Below, piece after piece: positions 11,728 to 22,447 of a stretch of 64,000 nucleotides of DNA. The stretch spans positions 1 through 64,000 of the forward strand of contig JAGPXD010000004.1 in assembly GCA_020746995.1 (NCBI GenBank), in the 5' to 3' direction. Each line of letters opens with the position of its first letter. Positions within the stretch are counted from its first letter, which is position 1. The position numbers and the translations under genes are program-made. Source of the DNA: Plectosphaerella cucumerina (lineage: Eukaryota > Ascomycota > Sordariomycetes > Glomerellales > Plectosphaerellaceae). The notes below the pieces were generated by a model. That model ran no database searches. It saw nothing but the letters and a program-made list of their open reading frames with translations, and was not told the origin of the DNA.

Positions 11728-13257
11728 AGAGAGGCAAGAAGGACAGGTGAACGTTCGATATACTGATATGGCTTGCGAGAGTTTCTCGGCACTGAGCCCT
11801 CCAGTCGGCTCGTTTATCGTTGCTCGTTCGGGCGGCACCCATGGCTTGCGCTGTCGTACCGATGCTGTTATGTCTCTTTCCTATGAAACCCGACGCCAGC
11901 TGAAGCTTTATCGAGCCGCTGGTAGCCCTTCTGTGTCATCATTCTGCCTGTGGTCGGTACAGCCATGGCCGACAGGTCAACGCTCTAGCAGTCAATGTGA
12001 CGCGGTGTTATCGGCGGATATGTGCGAAGGATTTTGGTCCAATGTGGGCCCGTGTTATCCTGCGTCGCTAGGGCCACGTATGCCACCCGAATTTCATCCC
12101 TCATGGCACTGCCGCGTAATCTGTCCGGGGAACGGCCCGTTTGGTGCCTCAGCCGCTTTATCGCGGGATTCGACGACCATGTGGTGCCGTGCACGTACGG
12201 CGACGAGTCAGAATTGTGGATTTCAGTTAGCTTTGCCGCCGGATCTAGTAAGTCGTGGCGCTCTCCACTGTTCCTTTCTCCGTATCATTGCTAATCACGG
12301 GCTCTGAAAGAGGCGAGCAGAACCTGCCCGGCTTTATTTAGTTGACGGCCGTAAAACGGGCCGCGCGCCGGACTAACGACCAGGTCAGCGAGCATCGAGG
12401 CACACATGGGACATGCTTCGGTGATCCGCAAGACTGTCAGAGGGGCGAGATCCGAACTGCTCCAGCTTGGGATGCCATCACTGTTCGAAGGGTAACATGT
12501 GGAGTCCGAGGAATTTGTTGCTGGCCTCGCTCGCGACGGTTGCCGCGATACACGGGTCACCCGGCCACGGGAGGCGAAGCTGTCTTCCCACGATTAGATT
12601 CGATCTAGCAGCACCTGGCTGTGCGAGGTTTATGACTTGCAGTATCGGTTCCTGTAGCCGCTACTGGCATGGGGGCCAGGGGAAGCTAGCTTTCGTCCGA
12701 TCGTTTCTGAAGTGCCATGGCGTACTGTAGCGACACGCGACCAACTCGTCAACCCATACGGCCCCTGGGCGACACCCCGAGACCACCGGCCCCCATAGTC
12801 TCAATCAAGCGTCTTGGCGAGGTCTTCCTCTGAACTCGTAGAGAAAATAGAAATCAAGTGTCTCACGTCACTACATATAATCGCAAACCGGCAAGTGGCT
12901 GCCTTAGTAGCGTCACATTAGAGGATCGTGGACCATGGAATTCACTGGTGCCTAAACCGATAGGGATGTCATGCCCGATAGCGGGAGGATCGACGCGGGA
13001 GAAGGCCGTACAGCTAACGTAGCCTATAAAGCAGAGTGGCCACATCATCTAGGTAGGTATGGGCTCAAGTTTCACTAGGTGCGCGGCTGTCGACTCAAAT
13101 GTGCTGTGGACCTGGATAAACCAGGATCCTGGTCGAGGTTGGGATGAGGTTGGGGACCTCCTTCTCGCTGCTTATTACTCTGAAGACATGTGCCAGTTGT
13201 CGACCAGAACGGCTCATTCTATTAGTTCGTGGGATAACCGATTACCATGAACTTCAT
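11728..13257. other. No gene recognised
   Basis: GC-balanced sequence with short open frames on both strands. None shows domains, signal peptides or plausible splice structure. A minus frame around 11740-11830 could extend the coiled-coil fragment in another phase. Confidence 0.45.
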
Positions 13258-14702
13258 CTAAACAACAATCTCGTCCCTCGGCAGAACCTGCACACCCACG
13301 CCACCTACAACTCGGTCGGAAGGACTCCTGCCGTCACGTAGCACCTTAGCGGACAGCCTGGCAGCCTTACCACCCCGCTCGAGCATCTCGCGTTAATATG
13401 AATCTATACTAGATCTGATAGACTTGATATCCGTCTTATCTATCGCTTCTATAGCTCTAGCGAGCTGGAGGGCGTCCTCCATTACCTAGCAGCCGCCCTT
13501 ACCGCGGAAAGAAGGCATGGCATCTACACAGTCCCCATATCAGTTTTCAAGTTCCATCGTGGTTAAGTAGCACGTCAAGGAGTACTTACGCGCAGCATCG
13601 CCAAGTATCGTCACCCGGCCGGCGGGCAGTTCATCAATCAGGCATACGTAGAAGTACAGCCCCGGCACCAGGACCATATACTCGGGCGTTCTATCCACGA
13701 CCTTTCGGAATTCGGGTTTCAGGTCCTCGATCACGTCGTTAGTATACGCAAGCAGCTCCGCCTAACTACCAATATAAACCCAGTAGTCGTCTCGGTCGCC
13801 ATCCTCGCACGGCCAAATCAGGTCCCAGTAGTAGTTACCCGTCTTACCGTCGTCGGAAACACTATCAAGCCCGATAAAGAGCATATATTCGACGTCTTTC
13901 CGCTTAAAGAATATAATATAAGATAAGTAGCTAAGGGATAGTTACTCGGCAAAGTCAGCGCCGGAGAGCTACGTTATACCATTAATTGTGGCTGACTTAT
14001 AGACGCGCATAGGGTCGTTCTACTTACCGCCGAAGATATAGCGGCACGCTACAAGGAGAGCGGACAGATCAGCATGAAGTTGAGCATGTCTGCGCCTTAT
14101 TTAACGATAAAATGAAATGGAAGATGCGGAAAATGACTTACTTACGCTATACACACTATCAGCATCAACCACAACATCGCCTGTAGCGGACGTGCCGTCG
14201 GCAAAATAGATAACTACACCGTCCTCCCTTTCCTCGATTCGCTCGGCTTTTTTACCGTACTACACATCGATATACTTATAAAGCTAGTTACGCAATATAT
14301 CCGGCTTAGCGCGTACAAACTTACCCGTGCCGTCGTCACGGTTGCCGTACTTACGGTCGTCGCCCTCTCTGTACATTGCAATCTCAGCGGGCAGTGTCAG
14401 CGGGCGCAGGTGGTTAACATACTCAAAGTCTGCAAGGTCTTCAGGCATGGACGTATAGACGTCGTCCAGCAAGGTATTTCAAGATCGGGTTAGAAACGGT
14501 CCAGCCCGATGATGTAGAGGGATTTGGAGACTCACGTGTGAAGGGCGATAGCCCAGCCCTGAGGGCGCGCATTGGGATCAGAGTTCCGCTCAAAGACCTC
14601 AAACGAAATTCCCTTTTTGCGCAACGACTAAGCGAGGGTCAAGCCACCCAGGCCGGCGCCCAGGATGAGGACGTGTGGCGTCTTGTTCATGTCGCTGCCC
14701 AT
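13258..14702 (-). pseudogene. FAD-dependent monooxygenase, RIP-inactivated
   Basis: Four exons are readable. Exon 1 (14702-14536) starts MGSDMNKTPHVLILGAGLGG, a Rossmann GxGxxG FAD-binding loop, and ends in EVFERNSDPNARPQGWAIAL before a GTGAGT donor. Exon 2 (about 14480-14146) has AEIAMYREGDDRKYGNRDDG and EREDGVVIYFADGTSATGD. Introns of 97 nt (14049-14145) and 66 nt (13524-13589) have good GT/AG ends. Exon 3 contains DELPAGRVTILGDAAR, the GD motif of the second FAD site, and exon 4 has VMEDALQLARAIEAIDKTDI. At least nine in-frame stops, nearly all TAG, break it. The acceptor of intron 1 is not clear. Such enzymes hydroxylate aromatic or polyketide substrates with NAD(P)H. Confidence 0.85.
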
Positions 14703-15099
14703 TGTGATAATCAACGATCAAGGGGAAGTCGATCACAACACAGGAGAAGTGCTTTCGTGTGGCAGAATAGTGTAGCCTCTGATCTTTGGACGAAGGTCTT
14801 GTGTGTTATTCTGGCTTAGTAGGCCTTCCACCGCGACATGAAGTCGTGATATAGATTCCTTGAGTATGTAGCAAGATGAGAGTTTCATGATGTCTTGACG
14901 TCATGTCGGAGGCAGCTACCGCCGAGCACCGTTGTCCGGCGACGAAGGATCAATGTAGACCGCGATTCGGGATGTTTTGACATCATCGAGACAGTGCTCA
15001 CCACTGGTGATCGGACGATAAGTTGCACCCGGGTGGAGAAATGGGGAACATGTAACGGCGGGCGCGACAAGTAGTGGCCACCATTTTCGCCAGTGTCTC
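14703..15099. other. No gene recognised
   Basis: Spacer between two minus-strand remnants. I see no coding or repeat signal. Confidence 0.5.
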
Positions 15100-15597
15100 C
15101 TAGCTGACGAGTATACGCATCATAGAAACATCGTTGGAGGTATGATAGCGGTGCGCGGCGATGTATGCTGGTAGGCTCAGCCCGCAGCCGCTCGCGATCA
15201 CGTTCATTCGGGTTCCCAGAAACAACGGGATCATGTTGACCACCGACAAGACGCCCGACCGGCGGATGAAGCCCGGGGTGTCCCGGATGTCGTAGCTCAT
15301 CGCTACGGCATTAGCGGAAACGAAGACGGCGGCCGCGACAAGGTCGAGCCAGGTGACGGTCCTAAAGAGGCGTACCCCCCGCCAGACTTGCTTCAGAGAC
15401 AGATAGCGTAGGATATCGCGGTCTGCGACGTATCTGAGGATGGAAAACGCTAGCAGGGCGATGTTGATGACGATGGAAGCCTCCAGCGGCCCGCCGAGGG
15501 CCGCCGAGTACCATGCGACGGCATCCATGATTCTGGTAGAGGGGAGGATGAAGGCGTGGAAGATCCCACGAGCGGTAGAGTTTCCAATCAAGCGCAC
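15100..15597 (-). pseudogene. Ferric reductase-like (FRE) transmembrane fragment
   Basis: 165 open codons, mostly hydrophobic helices. VNMIPLFLGTRMNVIASGCG followed by LSLPAYIAAHR is the conserved heme-helix block of fungal ferric reductase/NOX-type proteins, and the histidine of AAHR is one of the heme ligands in the family. The frame stops ten residues later, so the rest of the core and the FAD/NADPH-binding half are absent. No upstream exon with an N-terminal extracellular domain is clear. In the family these proteins reduce iron at the plasma membrane. Here it is a truncated relic, divergent from the coiled-coil gene at 15855. Confidence 0.68.
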
Positions 15598-15854
15598 GTC
15601 GCATGTGCCGCCTACGTAAGGACCCGTTCCGGTCCTCGATTGCGCGACTGCCTCTATAGGACTCGAGGGCCGAGATGAGGGCCAAAGTCCGGGTCGAGAT
15701 CAGGGCCCAGATGTGGTCCATGAGATGGCCAAGACCACAAGGGCTTTGTTCCGATCCATGCGTCCATACACATATGTCAGCAGGCCAACCAATGGCGCTG
15801 GCTTGCATGCCTCCCTGCGTACTGAAGACATTAAAACTCGGAATCTTGTTTGCC

Positions 15855-16931
15855 ATGACGCAGAACCAGGCAACCCAGGTGCCAGGCCACCACGCGCCGG
15901 CAATGCCCTATGATCAAGGCGTTCCCCGAGAAACCAACACGGAGAGTGGCTGCATGAGCATAGTAAGCGCCCGTTTCCCGCGGCCTTCGATGGCGATCTC
16001 GTGGTTAACATCCCAGTGTCACGCCAGCAATGTCGGCCCCTCCAGCTGTGACATGGCCAAGAGACTCGGTTTCGAACTCTGGACGCTGTTGCAGCAACTA
16101 AACACCAGCAGCAGAACCCTGGAGCAGTACCATGATATCATCAAGAAAGAGAGCATGGAGCGGTCCTTCGCCTTTCAGCAGCAGCATGATGAACTAAACG
16201 CTCGCTGGTCGCGCCAGTATGCCGCCAGGCTGCAGGAGGCGGCCCAGAAATCGGACATCGACCTCAAAAAGACACGCAAAGAGCTAGAGGACGTCAAATC
16301 AAAGCTCAAGGAGCAGAGGGCGCGCAACGACGTCGCCGAAATGGCGTCCCGCGAGCTCCGGGCCACCGTCGAGCTCCAAAACCGCGAGATCCTCCGGTCG
16401 CGGGCGCTCCACTTCGACTTGGATACCCGAGAACGAGAGCTGGCCGAGTCAAAGACGGTGACCCAAGCTACCGAGGCGGTGTTGGTGCTAAAGAAGCAGC
16501 GTGTTAGTGATCTGGAAGCCGAGCTCAAGGCCGTCCGGACGGAGATGACCGCCAAGGAGGATCGGTTCGCGGCCGACGAGGCTGAGCACGAGTCGCTCCG
16601 GCTGCAGTTCCGCACGCTCGAGGCCGAGCACGCCGACGCCGTGGACATTGCGAACGGTCTGTTCGAGGGCGAGGGCGGGAACACGCCCGCCGAGCTCATC
16701 GGCCAGAACAAGGCCCTGGCGCAGCAGCTGTGGGAGGTCAGGGCGGAAAACGAGGCGCTGGTCGCGCAACTGAAGGCGGGGGTGAGCGGCAGCGAGGGGC
16801 TGGCCCAAGATGTACCCCTCGGCTTGAAAAGAAAACAGGGGCCTGAGAAGACATCGCACGGAGCTGCGGAGAGTGCTGGCGACGAAAGCAGGGCTGGGAA
16901 AAGGAGGCGCGCCAAAGCAGCGCCGGCTTGA
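15855..16931 (+). CDS. Coiled-coil protein with C-terminal nuclear signal
   Basis: An intact frame of 358 residues from the ATG at 15855; an earlier in-frame ATG at 15675 would add 60 residues but overlaps the likely promoter. Residues ~75-310 are an almost unbroken, charged, heptad-patterned coiled coil (DLKKTRKELEDVKSKLKEQR among others). The tail has two basic clusters, GLKRKQ and GKRRRAKAAPA, that look like a bipartite nuclear localisation signal. No enzymatic domain is visible. It may be a structural or chromatin-associated protein, but this is inference. Strong GC3 bias and no RIP stops suggest an expressed gene. Confidence 0.75.
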   Translation: MTQNQATQVPGHHAPAMPYDQGVPRETNTESGCMSIVSARFPRPSMAISWLTSQCHASNVGPSSCDMAKRLGFELWTLLQQLNTSSRTLEQYHDIIKKESMERSFAFQQQHDELNARWSRQYAARLQEAAQKSDIDLKKTRKELEDVKSKLKEQRARNDVAEMASRELRATVELQNREILRSRALHFDLDTRERELAESKTVTQATEAVLVLKKQRVSDLEAELKAVRTEMTAKEDRFAADEAEHESLRLQFRTLEAEHADAVDIANGLFEGEGGNTPAELIGQNKALAQQLWEVRAENEALVAQLKAGVSGSEGLAQDVPLGLKRKQGPEKTSHGAAESAGDESRAGKRRRAKAAPA

Positions 16932-17782
16932 CCGTCGTTGCAAGCCATCCGACGGCGACGGTGCTCGGGGTCTAGGACTTTTCACTATTCTTTTTTGTAG
17001 CAAAACACATGAAAAAAAAAACCCAAATAAAAGGTATTCTGCATCACAGTACCAAGTGTTGCCTCTGCTCCGTTGACATGCGCACACAATACTGGCACCC
17101 ACGAACCTCGCGTTGCTGGCCTCGATGCATGCCACTCTCTGCGAGTGTACACGCATACAGTCAGGTGGCGACAAATCAACTGAGTATACTGTACTGTAGT
17201 TGGAAACCCTTCGACAACGAAATCACGGTCTCGCCTACAAGGCCGCCGAGCTTGTCCGCTGTCGACGGCCACACAAAGAGCATCGTGTGGCTGGGCCTAC
17301 AGCCGGGACTCCGGAGGCAACGGACATTCCGAACGGGGCCTTGAATCCGTACCAAAGCTCTGGAGTGAGGGTCAACGCCGAGGACATGAGTGCGACGAGT
17401 GCCGCCCGCATCCTCAGCTTCGACGAGTGCAACGTCGGCTCCGGGCGCGTCGACAAGCCCGTCTGGCTGACATAGTTGCCATGGCGCCGCTAATAAATCA
17501 TTAGGGACGCTGCCTGGAGCAAGACGCATAGTTCATGGCCAAAAGGGCGGGCCGGTCAGATCAGAGGCCTCGTCGGGACGCATGCTGAGACAGCGACTAC
17601 GTGGAAAGTTTGATTAAAACTTCAGTTACAAGCTGTAGAACCTACTCTTCTTAGACTGGTCACATGTTGTGACAATTCTCTGCGTCGTCTCCAGTAGCCA
17701 ATCGATGCAACAAATAGCCTGCCACCCAAGACAACACTCGGATGGCGCAGAAATGCATTGGCATATCACATCCCAAGAAAGC
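16932..17782. other. Intergenic, no gene recognised
   Basis: Contains an A-rich stretch (A10 at ~17010) that suits the 3' end of the coiled-coil transcript. At 17180-17530 both strands are open over ~90-115 codons, but no frame has family features, so I leave it unassigned. Confidence 0.45.
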
Positions 17783-18371
17783 TCACTGTCGCGCCACCTG
17801 CCTGTCGAACGGCGTGATGATATTGTCGAGCAGCTTCGTGTACACCACGGTCAACATGATCATAACGCCGCAGAGCGCCGAGACGATGCTGATCGACACC
17901 TTGGCCGTGACCGAAAGCTCTCCGTCCTGGCTGGTCGCTATACTGATCACGACCGAGAAGAGGGCGATGAGCGAGTGGGACACGCCGGGCCTTGCGAGCT
18001 GTGAGCCGATGCCGGCGACGATCATCGTGGGGAACTCACACGAACAGATGCGCAATCAGCCAGACGTAGTTCGCCTGCCACTTCCACCAGAGCCAGCAGG
18101 TCCCTACGAAGCCAAGCCCGCAGAGCACGCTAGCGAGGGGGAGAAGCTGGACGTTCCGGACCGCCTCCTGGAGCGCCTTGCCGCCCTCGTGCTGGCCCAG
18201 CTTTCCCGACCGCTCGATGGAGGTGAACGTGTTCGGGAGGACGATGAAGCCGGCGAGGGTGATCCAGGCGCAAACGGCGGCAAGGGCATTGTACTGCGTC
18301 GGGATCTGGTTGGACTTGATAGACATGGCCATGTAGGGGGTATGGCGGGCCTGAGCCGCAAGGGTCCTCAT
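17783..18371 (-). CDS. Conserved fungal multi-pass membrane protein
   Basis: Two exons, 18371-18040 and 17998-17783, flank a 41-nt intron (GTGAGT...CTCACAG, 17999-18039). Splicing joins ...NYVWLIAHLF to LARPGVSHSLIALFSVV in frame. The protein has about four membrane helices: around NALAAVCAWITLAGFIVLP, LLPLASVLCGLGFVGTCWLW, SLIALFSVVISIA and VSALCGVMIMLTVVY. The motif WLWWKWQANYVWL matches a fungal membrane-protein family of unknown function known to me. Splicing removes the stop that otherwise follows LFV. The start is uncertain: the ATG at 18371 or those at 18332/18326. It is divergent from the secreted protein at 18649 with ~280 bp between them. Confidence 0.7.
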
Positions 18372-18648
18372 CTTCAACCTCTGCAATTCTGAAGAAGCAT
18401 CAGCGGCAGTGTTTGCAGCGCGTTCGGGAGCAACCGCGAGCCTGCCTATTCCGATATAACCTTTTTGAAGTGGTTTGGCATGTCCCCAGTCCGGGCCAAA
18501 CAGTTCGCCCCAAAACTGGACCCTCACCAGCTTCTTGTCTATACTTAAAATAGAGTGATCCGAGTCGGTGTCGCCATGCGATTCATACCACGTGCCCGTC
18601 CCGGAAACAGGACGCTTCGTGAACAAGTCGCACGGAATCACACCCGAC

Positions 18649-19164
18649 ATGCTTCGTTCGGCCCTGCTCTCGTTTGTGGCGATGGGCGTTCTATCCACTA
18701 CCCACGCGGACATGCTGCCGCCGTTGGTCTCCAGGAGGGGCCAAGACGGCTGCCCAGTTCCTGCGCCGCCTCTCAGCCACGCTACCTTTGAACCCCCTGC
18801 AACGATCAGACCGACACCTACAAGCAGTAGTGGAAATGCTGCTACCGGCGCGGCGCACACCGAAGGAGACATGACGTACTATGATCTCGGGCTCGGGGCC
18901 TGTGGGATGGACGATAGCGGCAAGGACAACGAGGAAAACATCGTTGCGTTGTCACATGTGCTCATGGGGACAGAATCCAACACAAATCCATTCTGCGGCA
19001 AGGTCATCACCATCCGCTTGGGGAGCCAGACGACCACGGCCGTCGTGCGCGACAAATGCATGGGATGTGCCAAGGAGGACGTCGACGTGTCCAAGGCGTT
19101 GTTCAACAGGCTGGTCGGCTCGCTTGATCCGGGGCGCGTACGAGTCGAGTGGTGGTTCAACTAG
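18649..19164 (+). CDS. Secreted DPBB / RlpA-like (expansin-barwin) protein
   Basis: 171 residues from the ATG at 18649, chosen because it gives a signal peptide (MLRSALLSFVAMGVLSTTHA); an earlier in-frame ATG at 18568 would bury it. A low-complexity Pro/Thr/Ser linker follows, then a double-psi beta-barrel from about residue 75: GDMTYYDLGLGACGMDDSG, NPFCGKVITI, VVRDKCMGCAKEDVDVSKAL and a terminal GRVRVEWWF. The VxDxCxGC block and the barrel cysteines are intact. Fungal members act in the cell wall or apoplast and some contribute to host interaction. The frame is uninterrupted, so it is probably functional. Confidence 0.88.
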   Translation: MLRSALLSFVAMGVLSTTHADMLPPLVSRRGQDGCPVPAPPLSHATFEPPATIRPTPTSSSGNAATGAAHTEGDMTYYDLGLGACGMDDSGKDNEENIVALSHVLMGTESNTNPFCGKVITIRLGSQTTTAVVRDKCMGCAKEDVDVSKALFNRLVGSLDPGRVRVEWWFN

Positions 19165-19301
19165 GGCGGGGAGTGGCGCTCTGTCCTGCTTGCCTCTCGC
19201 CAGGAGAAGTTGGCTTCACAGAGCCTTCTAAGGACAGAGATGACGAGCCGGCCGATGAAAATCAAACAGAGCAAATCCAAGCAGCACAACAGAAGTAAGG
19301 T

Positions 19302-19882
19302 TCAAGGGTGTTCGCTGAGCTCCTTCAAGCTCGCCCGGAGGCATTCGATGAATCCTGTGAGCTTTTGTCGAGCCGCTTGTCTAGTGTTAGATTCCGATCC
19401 AATCTCCAGGAGCTCTTCGTCCGACATTTCGGATATGGCCATGGGTGAAAGTATGTCTGACAACGGCCTCATGATCTGGCGCTCCACAACTTGACGACAA
19501 ACGTTATCAACGAACGTTTTCATAGATACCTGTATACGTTAGATTGTCTGAAGAATTACACGCAAGGGCAACTGACCTTGTAATAAGCATCCATAGCATC
19601 CAGAGCCTCCTTATAGGCACGCTCTTCCATGTCAACAATGACCCGAATTTGCAGAGCAGCGGTAATCCTTGCAATATCTTCCGCATTGTTGCTGATGTGG
19701 AGCTTGCCGTGCCAGTCCTGGTCAATAGCTTGGCGAAGAGCTTTCCGAACTGTTTCTCTCTGGACTTGGTTCCGAAATTTTTGAATGTTGTCGGTGAAGT
19801 AGTGATTGTAGGTGATAGGTTGGCAGCATTCATCCGCCCAAAGTCGTGACAGTTCTTCGTGTGCTCTGCTGGCCGATCCCAC
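19302..19882 (-). pseudogene. Dynamin-like GTPase C-terminal (GED) fragment
   Basis: Exon 1 (to 19577) and exon 2 (19529-19302) flank a 47-nt intron (GTCAGT...CTAAC...ACAG, 19530-19576). The protein reads LSRLWADECCQPITYNHYFT, then ...RVIVDMEERAYKEAL, then across the splice AYYKVSMKTFVDNVCRQVVE and a terminal GED-like helix. These are stalk and GED residues of fungal dynamin-related proteins. The GTPase domain and most of the stalk are absent. Upstream the frame continues without a stop into the C-terminus of the pogo transposase (VQISPNSKFADIKAIHRAQ). Dynamins remodel membranes, and the GED mediates assembly. Without the G domain this piece cannot hydrolyse GTP. Confidence 0.78.
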
Positions 19883-21478
19883 AACAATACAGTCCTCTGC
19901 TTCACTAGCTAAATCAGCGTCGCTGGATTCAGCTGTACCGTCAGATTTATCGCCTGCGTCAACCTGCGCCCTGTGGATAGCCTTGATGTCGGCAAACTTG
20001 GAATTTGGGCTGATCTGGACTTTCTTCTTTTTCCTGGGTCGTATAGATTCAACCTGCTGCTCGAGGGCTTCTATCCTATGCTGTAGGGTAGCTAGTTGGT
20101 AGTCCTTTTCCTGGAATTCTTTTTGGACCTTCCGGAACAGAAGTCGTTGCGTACTGCTGGGTTGATCTAGGCGGCTGTACTGATCCAGCTGGTCGTGTAG
20201 ATCGACGGACTTCCTGGGCGTCGACCAGTTAACCTAGGATGAAGCTATATCCTACTGCGTGATAGGTGTAGACCTAAGAGCTCAATCTACGATTGGATTG
20301 ACGGTCGTGGACCCGTCCCTGGTTTCGTAGAGGAGTAGAGGACTTATAAGGGGCTTAGCTATATTAACCGGCTATAGACCTGTTGATTTCCAGCCCGCCT
20401 TTATATTCTACGCCGTAAGAGCTAACTAGCGACCCTTCTGATAGCAGTCAAGGAACTATTGTTTCCCTACGACTATTAAATCATTCCATTACGCTAGATA
20501 CCCTAGCTCCTTCTTATAGGCTGCCTTTAAGGGTCTAAAGACAGCCTGATCGAGTGGTTATAGGACGTAGGACGTATATAGAGGTAGATAGAGTAGATGG
20601 ATCTAGTGTGTATAGCAGAGATATATAAACTCTGTAGATTCGTAGCTACTGTGGCCGTCTAGGATAAGTAAACGGGTTATAGACGGGTCGGTCGGTTAGG
20701 TGGCTGGGATAAAGATATCTCGAAGCTAGTAGACAGCCGTCTCGTTGTCGGTCCACCCGTTTTCTGTTGCGTGAAATCTCCAGACAGTATAGGGCTGTAG
20801 ATCTAGAGGAAACCACTACTGTTAGACCGACCTGCCCTTGTAGATAACGAGCGGCGAGACGGAAGAGCCCGTAGTACTAACGTACTCTATTAGAGTGATC
20901 CAGGCTCGCGACCCTGGCTGTTTTTTCTGTAGATTGCGAGTCTCCGTAGATCCTAGAACCAGGCCGTTAGACCCTCGACCTTCTAGGATACCGGTCTCGT
21001 CTATATTATATCGGTTAGCTAGTTTGATATCCTTGATCTTGTCGACGGCGAGGTACTTGAACTAGGTGCTAATAACGTTAGTCGACGCTCCGTTAATACG
21101 CTGGGAATCGATTAGCCTAGCGCGCTGGACCTTTTTTGAAGGGTTTCGACGGGTGAAAGCTTGGAACTAGTTCTTCCCAAGGGTTGGTGATCCTCCTTGT
21201 AGACGTAGGATACGCTCAGCAAAATCCCTAATCTGCGCGTGCGTCAGGGGGAGCCCCAGGGAGGCTTGGACCTGAATCCAGCTAGCTAGCTGCTTTTCCT
21301 GGGTCTCAAATAGCTTCTGCTGGCTAGTAAAGGCTGTAGATCTTGGCTGTGCACCTCGAATCCTACGGTGTAGGGTAGTAACTGGAACGCCCCATTCGAT
21401 CGAGGCCTTCCGGATAGATTGACTGTTTGCGACAGAATCAAGAGCCTGGTTAACTTCGTCTTCAGTATATGTATTCAT
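19883..21478 (-). mobile_element. Fot/pogo-type (Tc1-mariner) transposase, RIP-damaged
   Basis: It starts at the ATG at 21478. The N-terminal helix-turn-helix (EDEVNQALDSVANSQSIRKA, WGVPVTTLHRRIRG) and the CENP-B/Tc5-type DNA-binding domain (LPLTHAQIRDFAERIL) are clear. The DDE part includes RYNIDETGILEGRGSNGLVL, in which the D of NIDE is the first catalytic acid. The middle (20240-20860) has several TAG stops and is RIP-like. The C-terminal tail is open: TPRKSVDLHDQLDQYSRL, STQRLLFRKVQKEFQ, EALEQQVESIRPRKKKKV. It then runs in frame into dynamin sequence. The element cannot move itself now. Confidence 0.85.
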
Positions 21479-21584
21479 TGTTAATTGAAGTAGAAGTATT
21501 TCAAGTATGGGAAGTTTTCGATCAAATCTGGTAGAGATATTGTGCATTAAAAGTAGTAGGTCGGAGTAGCGGTGAGGGATTTTA

Positions 21585-21619
21585 GGGTGTTCCGGATGTG
21601 GGGGTGTTCCGGATGTGGG
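21585..21619. repeat. 17-bp tandem pair at pogo 5' end
   Basis: GGGTGTTCCGGATGTGGG occurs twice with a 17-bp period and is flanked by GGTGAGGGA at 21570 and 21618. The position, ~105 bp before the transposase start, suits the terminal or subterminal inverted repeat of a pogo element. No matching end was seen on the dynamin side. Confidence 0.55.
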
Positions 21620-21892
21620 TGAGGGACGTTACCGTCCGGGCTTCCATTTCATACCATCTCACCCACGAGCCAGACATAAATGAGACACGGCCTAGCACTT
21701 GTGGCTCTTGCAATAGCCTGCGAACAGGACGGTGCTGAATTACTTTTTCAGACTTGGTGGATCAACGGGATAACGCATCCAACTCCATACTTCGCCTGCT
21801 TGCTCTACCACCTCCATGGAACCTTCGACTTGCCAGTGCACCCATCGCCACATGCATCGGCATGCATCGGCGCCCGACATCCGTCTGAATCC

Positions 21893-22318
21893 TCACGGAT
21901 ACGGCCTGTCACAGACAAGGTCGGCCCTGAACCATGCCCCCGTAGGGCCAGCATTCCAATTGTAAAGGTTTCGTTTATCGCCAAGCGATTCGCAGAACGT
22001 GCGACAACTGCGTGACTTGAAAGCGGCGATGTAGCCCTGGCAGTTCTGGGTGACGTCGCCCCAGCACCAGACTTCGGCGTCCATGACGTTTGTGCCACAA
22101 AGGTTCTCCCGGCCACGCCCCCAGCCCGAGTGATTCGCGTCGTCCTCGTCGCCGGAATCCATGTTCATGGCGGCGATGGAGTAGTCGTTGGTTGTGTAGA
22201 CCCCGCCGCTGGGGGTCTGGGTCACGCTCCATTCATTCTTGACACCGACGACGTACCACTGAGCGTTGGACAGGGTAGCCAGGGCAAGCGGGTAGATGAA
22301 GTGGCCGAGGTTGACCAT
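21893..22318 (-). CDS. Small secreted cysteine-rich protein
   Basis: 141 residues. Signal peptide MVNLGHFIYPLALATLSNA, then a mature protein with six cysteines (ENLCGT, VWCWGD, QNCQGY, RSCRTFC, LVCDRP) that could form three disulfides. It is rich in Trp, Gly and Asn, with no enzymatic motif. The frame is uninterrupted and intronless. The size, signal and even Cys number fit an apoplastic effector or antimicrobial-type protein; no family was recognised. A TATA-like box lies 118 bp upstream. Confidence 0.8.
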   Translation of the reverse strand: MVNLGHFIYPLALATLSNAQWYVVGVKNEWSVTQTPSGGVYTTNDYSIAAMNMDSGDEDDANHSGWGRGRENLCGTNVMDAEVWCWGDVTQNCQGYIAAFKSRSCRTFCESLGDKRNLYNWNAGPTGAWFRADLVCDRPYP

Positions 22319-22435
22319 AATGGCGGTTGGATTGGGTGTGTGTCGATTGGGAACGATGATTGAGGTTGGTGAGCTGGAGGACTTTGGGATGCTCGAACGT
22401 CAAGAAATAAGAGCTAGATGCATCCCTCCCTGCTA

Positions 22436-22447
22436 CTTATAGCCAAT
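22436..22447 (-). promoter_or_regulatory. TATA and CCAAT boxes of the 22318 gene
   Basis: On the minus strand ATTGGC is followed directly by TATAAG, 118-129 nt before the ATG of the secreted protein gene. Confidence 0.4.

Noticed and set aside
15963..16027. Possible intron (GTAAGC...CAG) in the coiled-coil gene
   Set aside because: Removing it (65 nt) shifts the frame to an immediate stop, whereas the unspliced frame is open throughout.
16175..17174. Long minus-strand frames opposite the coiled-coil gene
   Set aside because: Ser/Ala/Cys-rich translations without domains; the plus strand has the heptad-patterned, codon-biased protein. They are open only because of GC-rich codons.
19300..19325. 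GGGTGTTC at the dynamin stop as the second pogo terminal repeat
   Set aside because: Only eight bases match, and they lie inside the conserved end of the dynamin coding sequence, in the wrong orientation for an inverted end.
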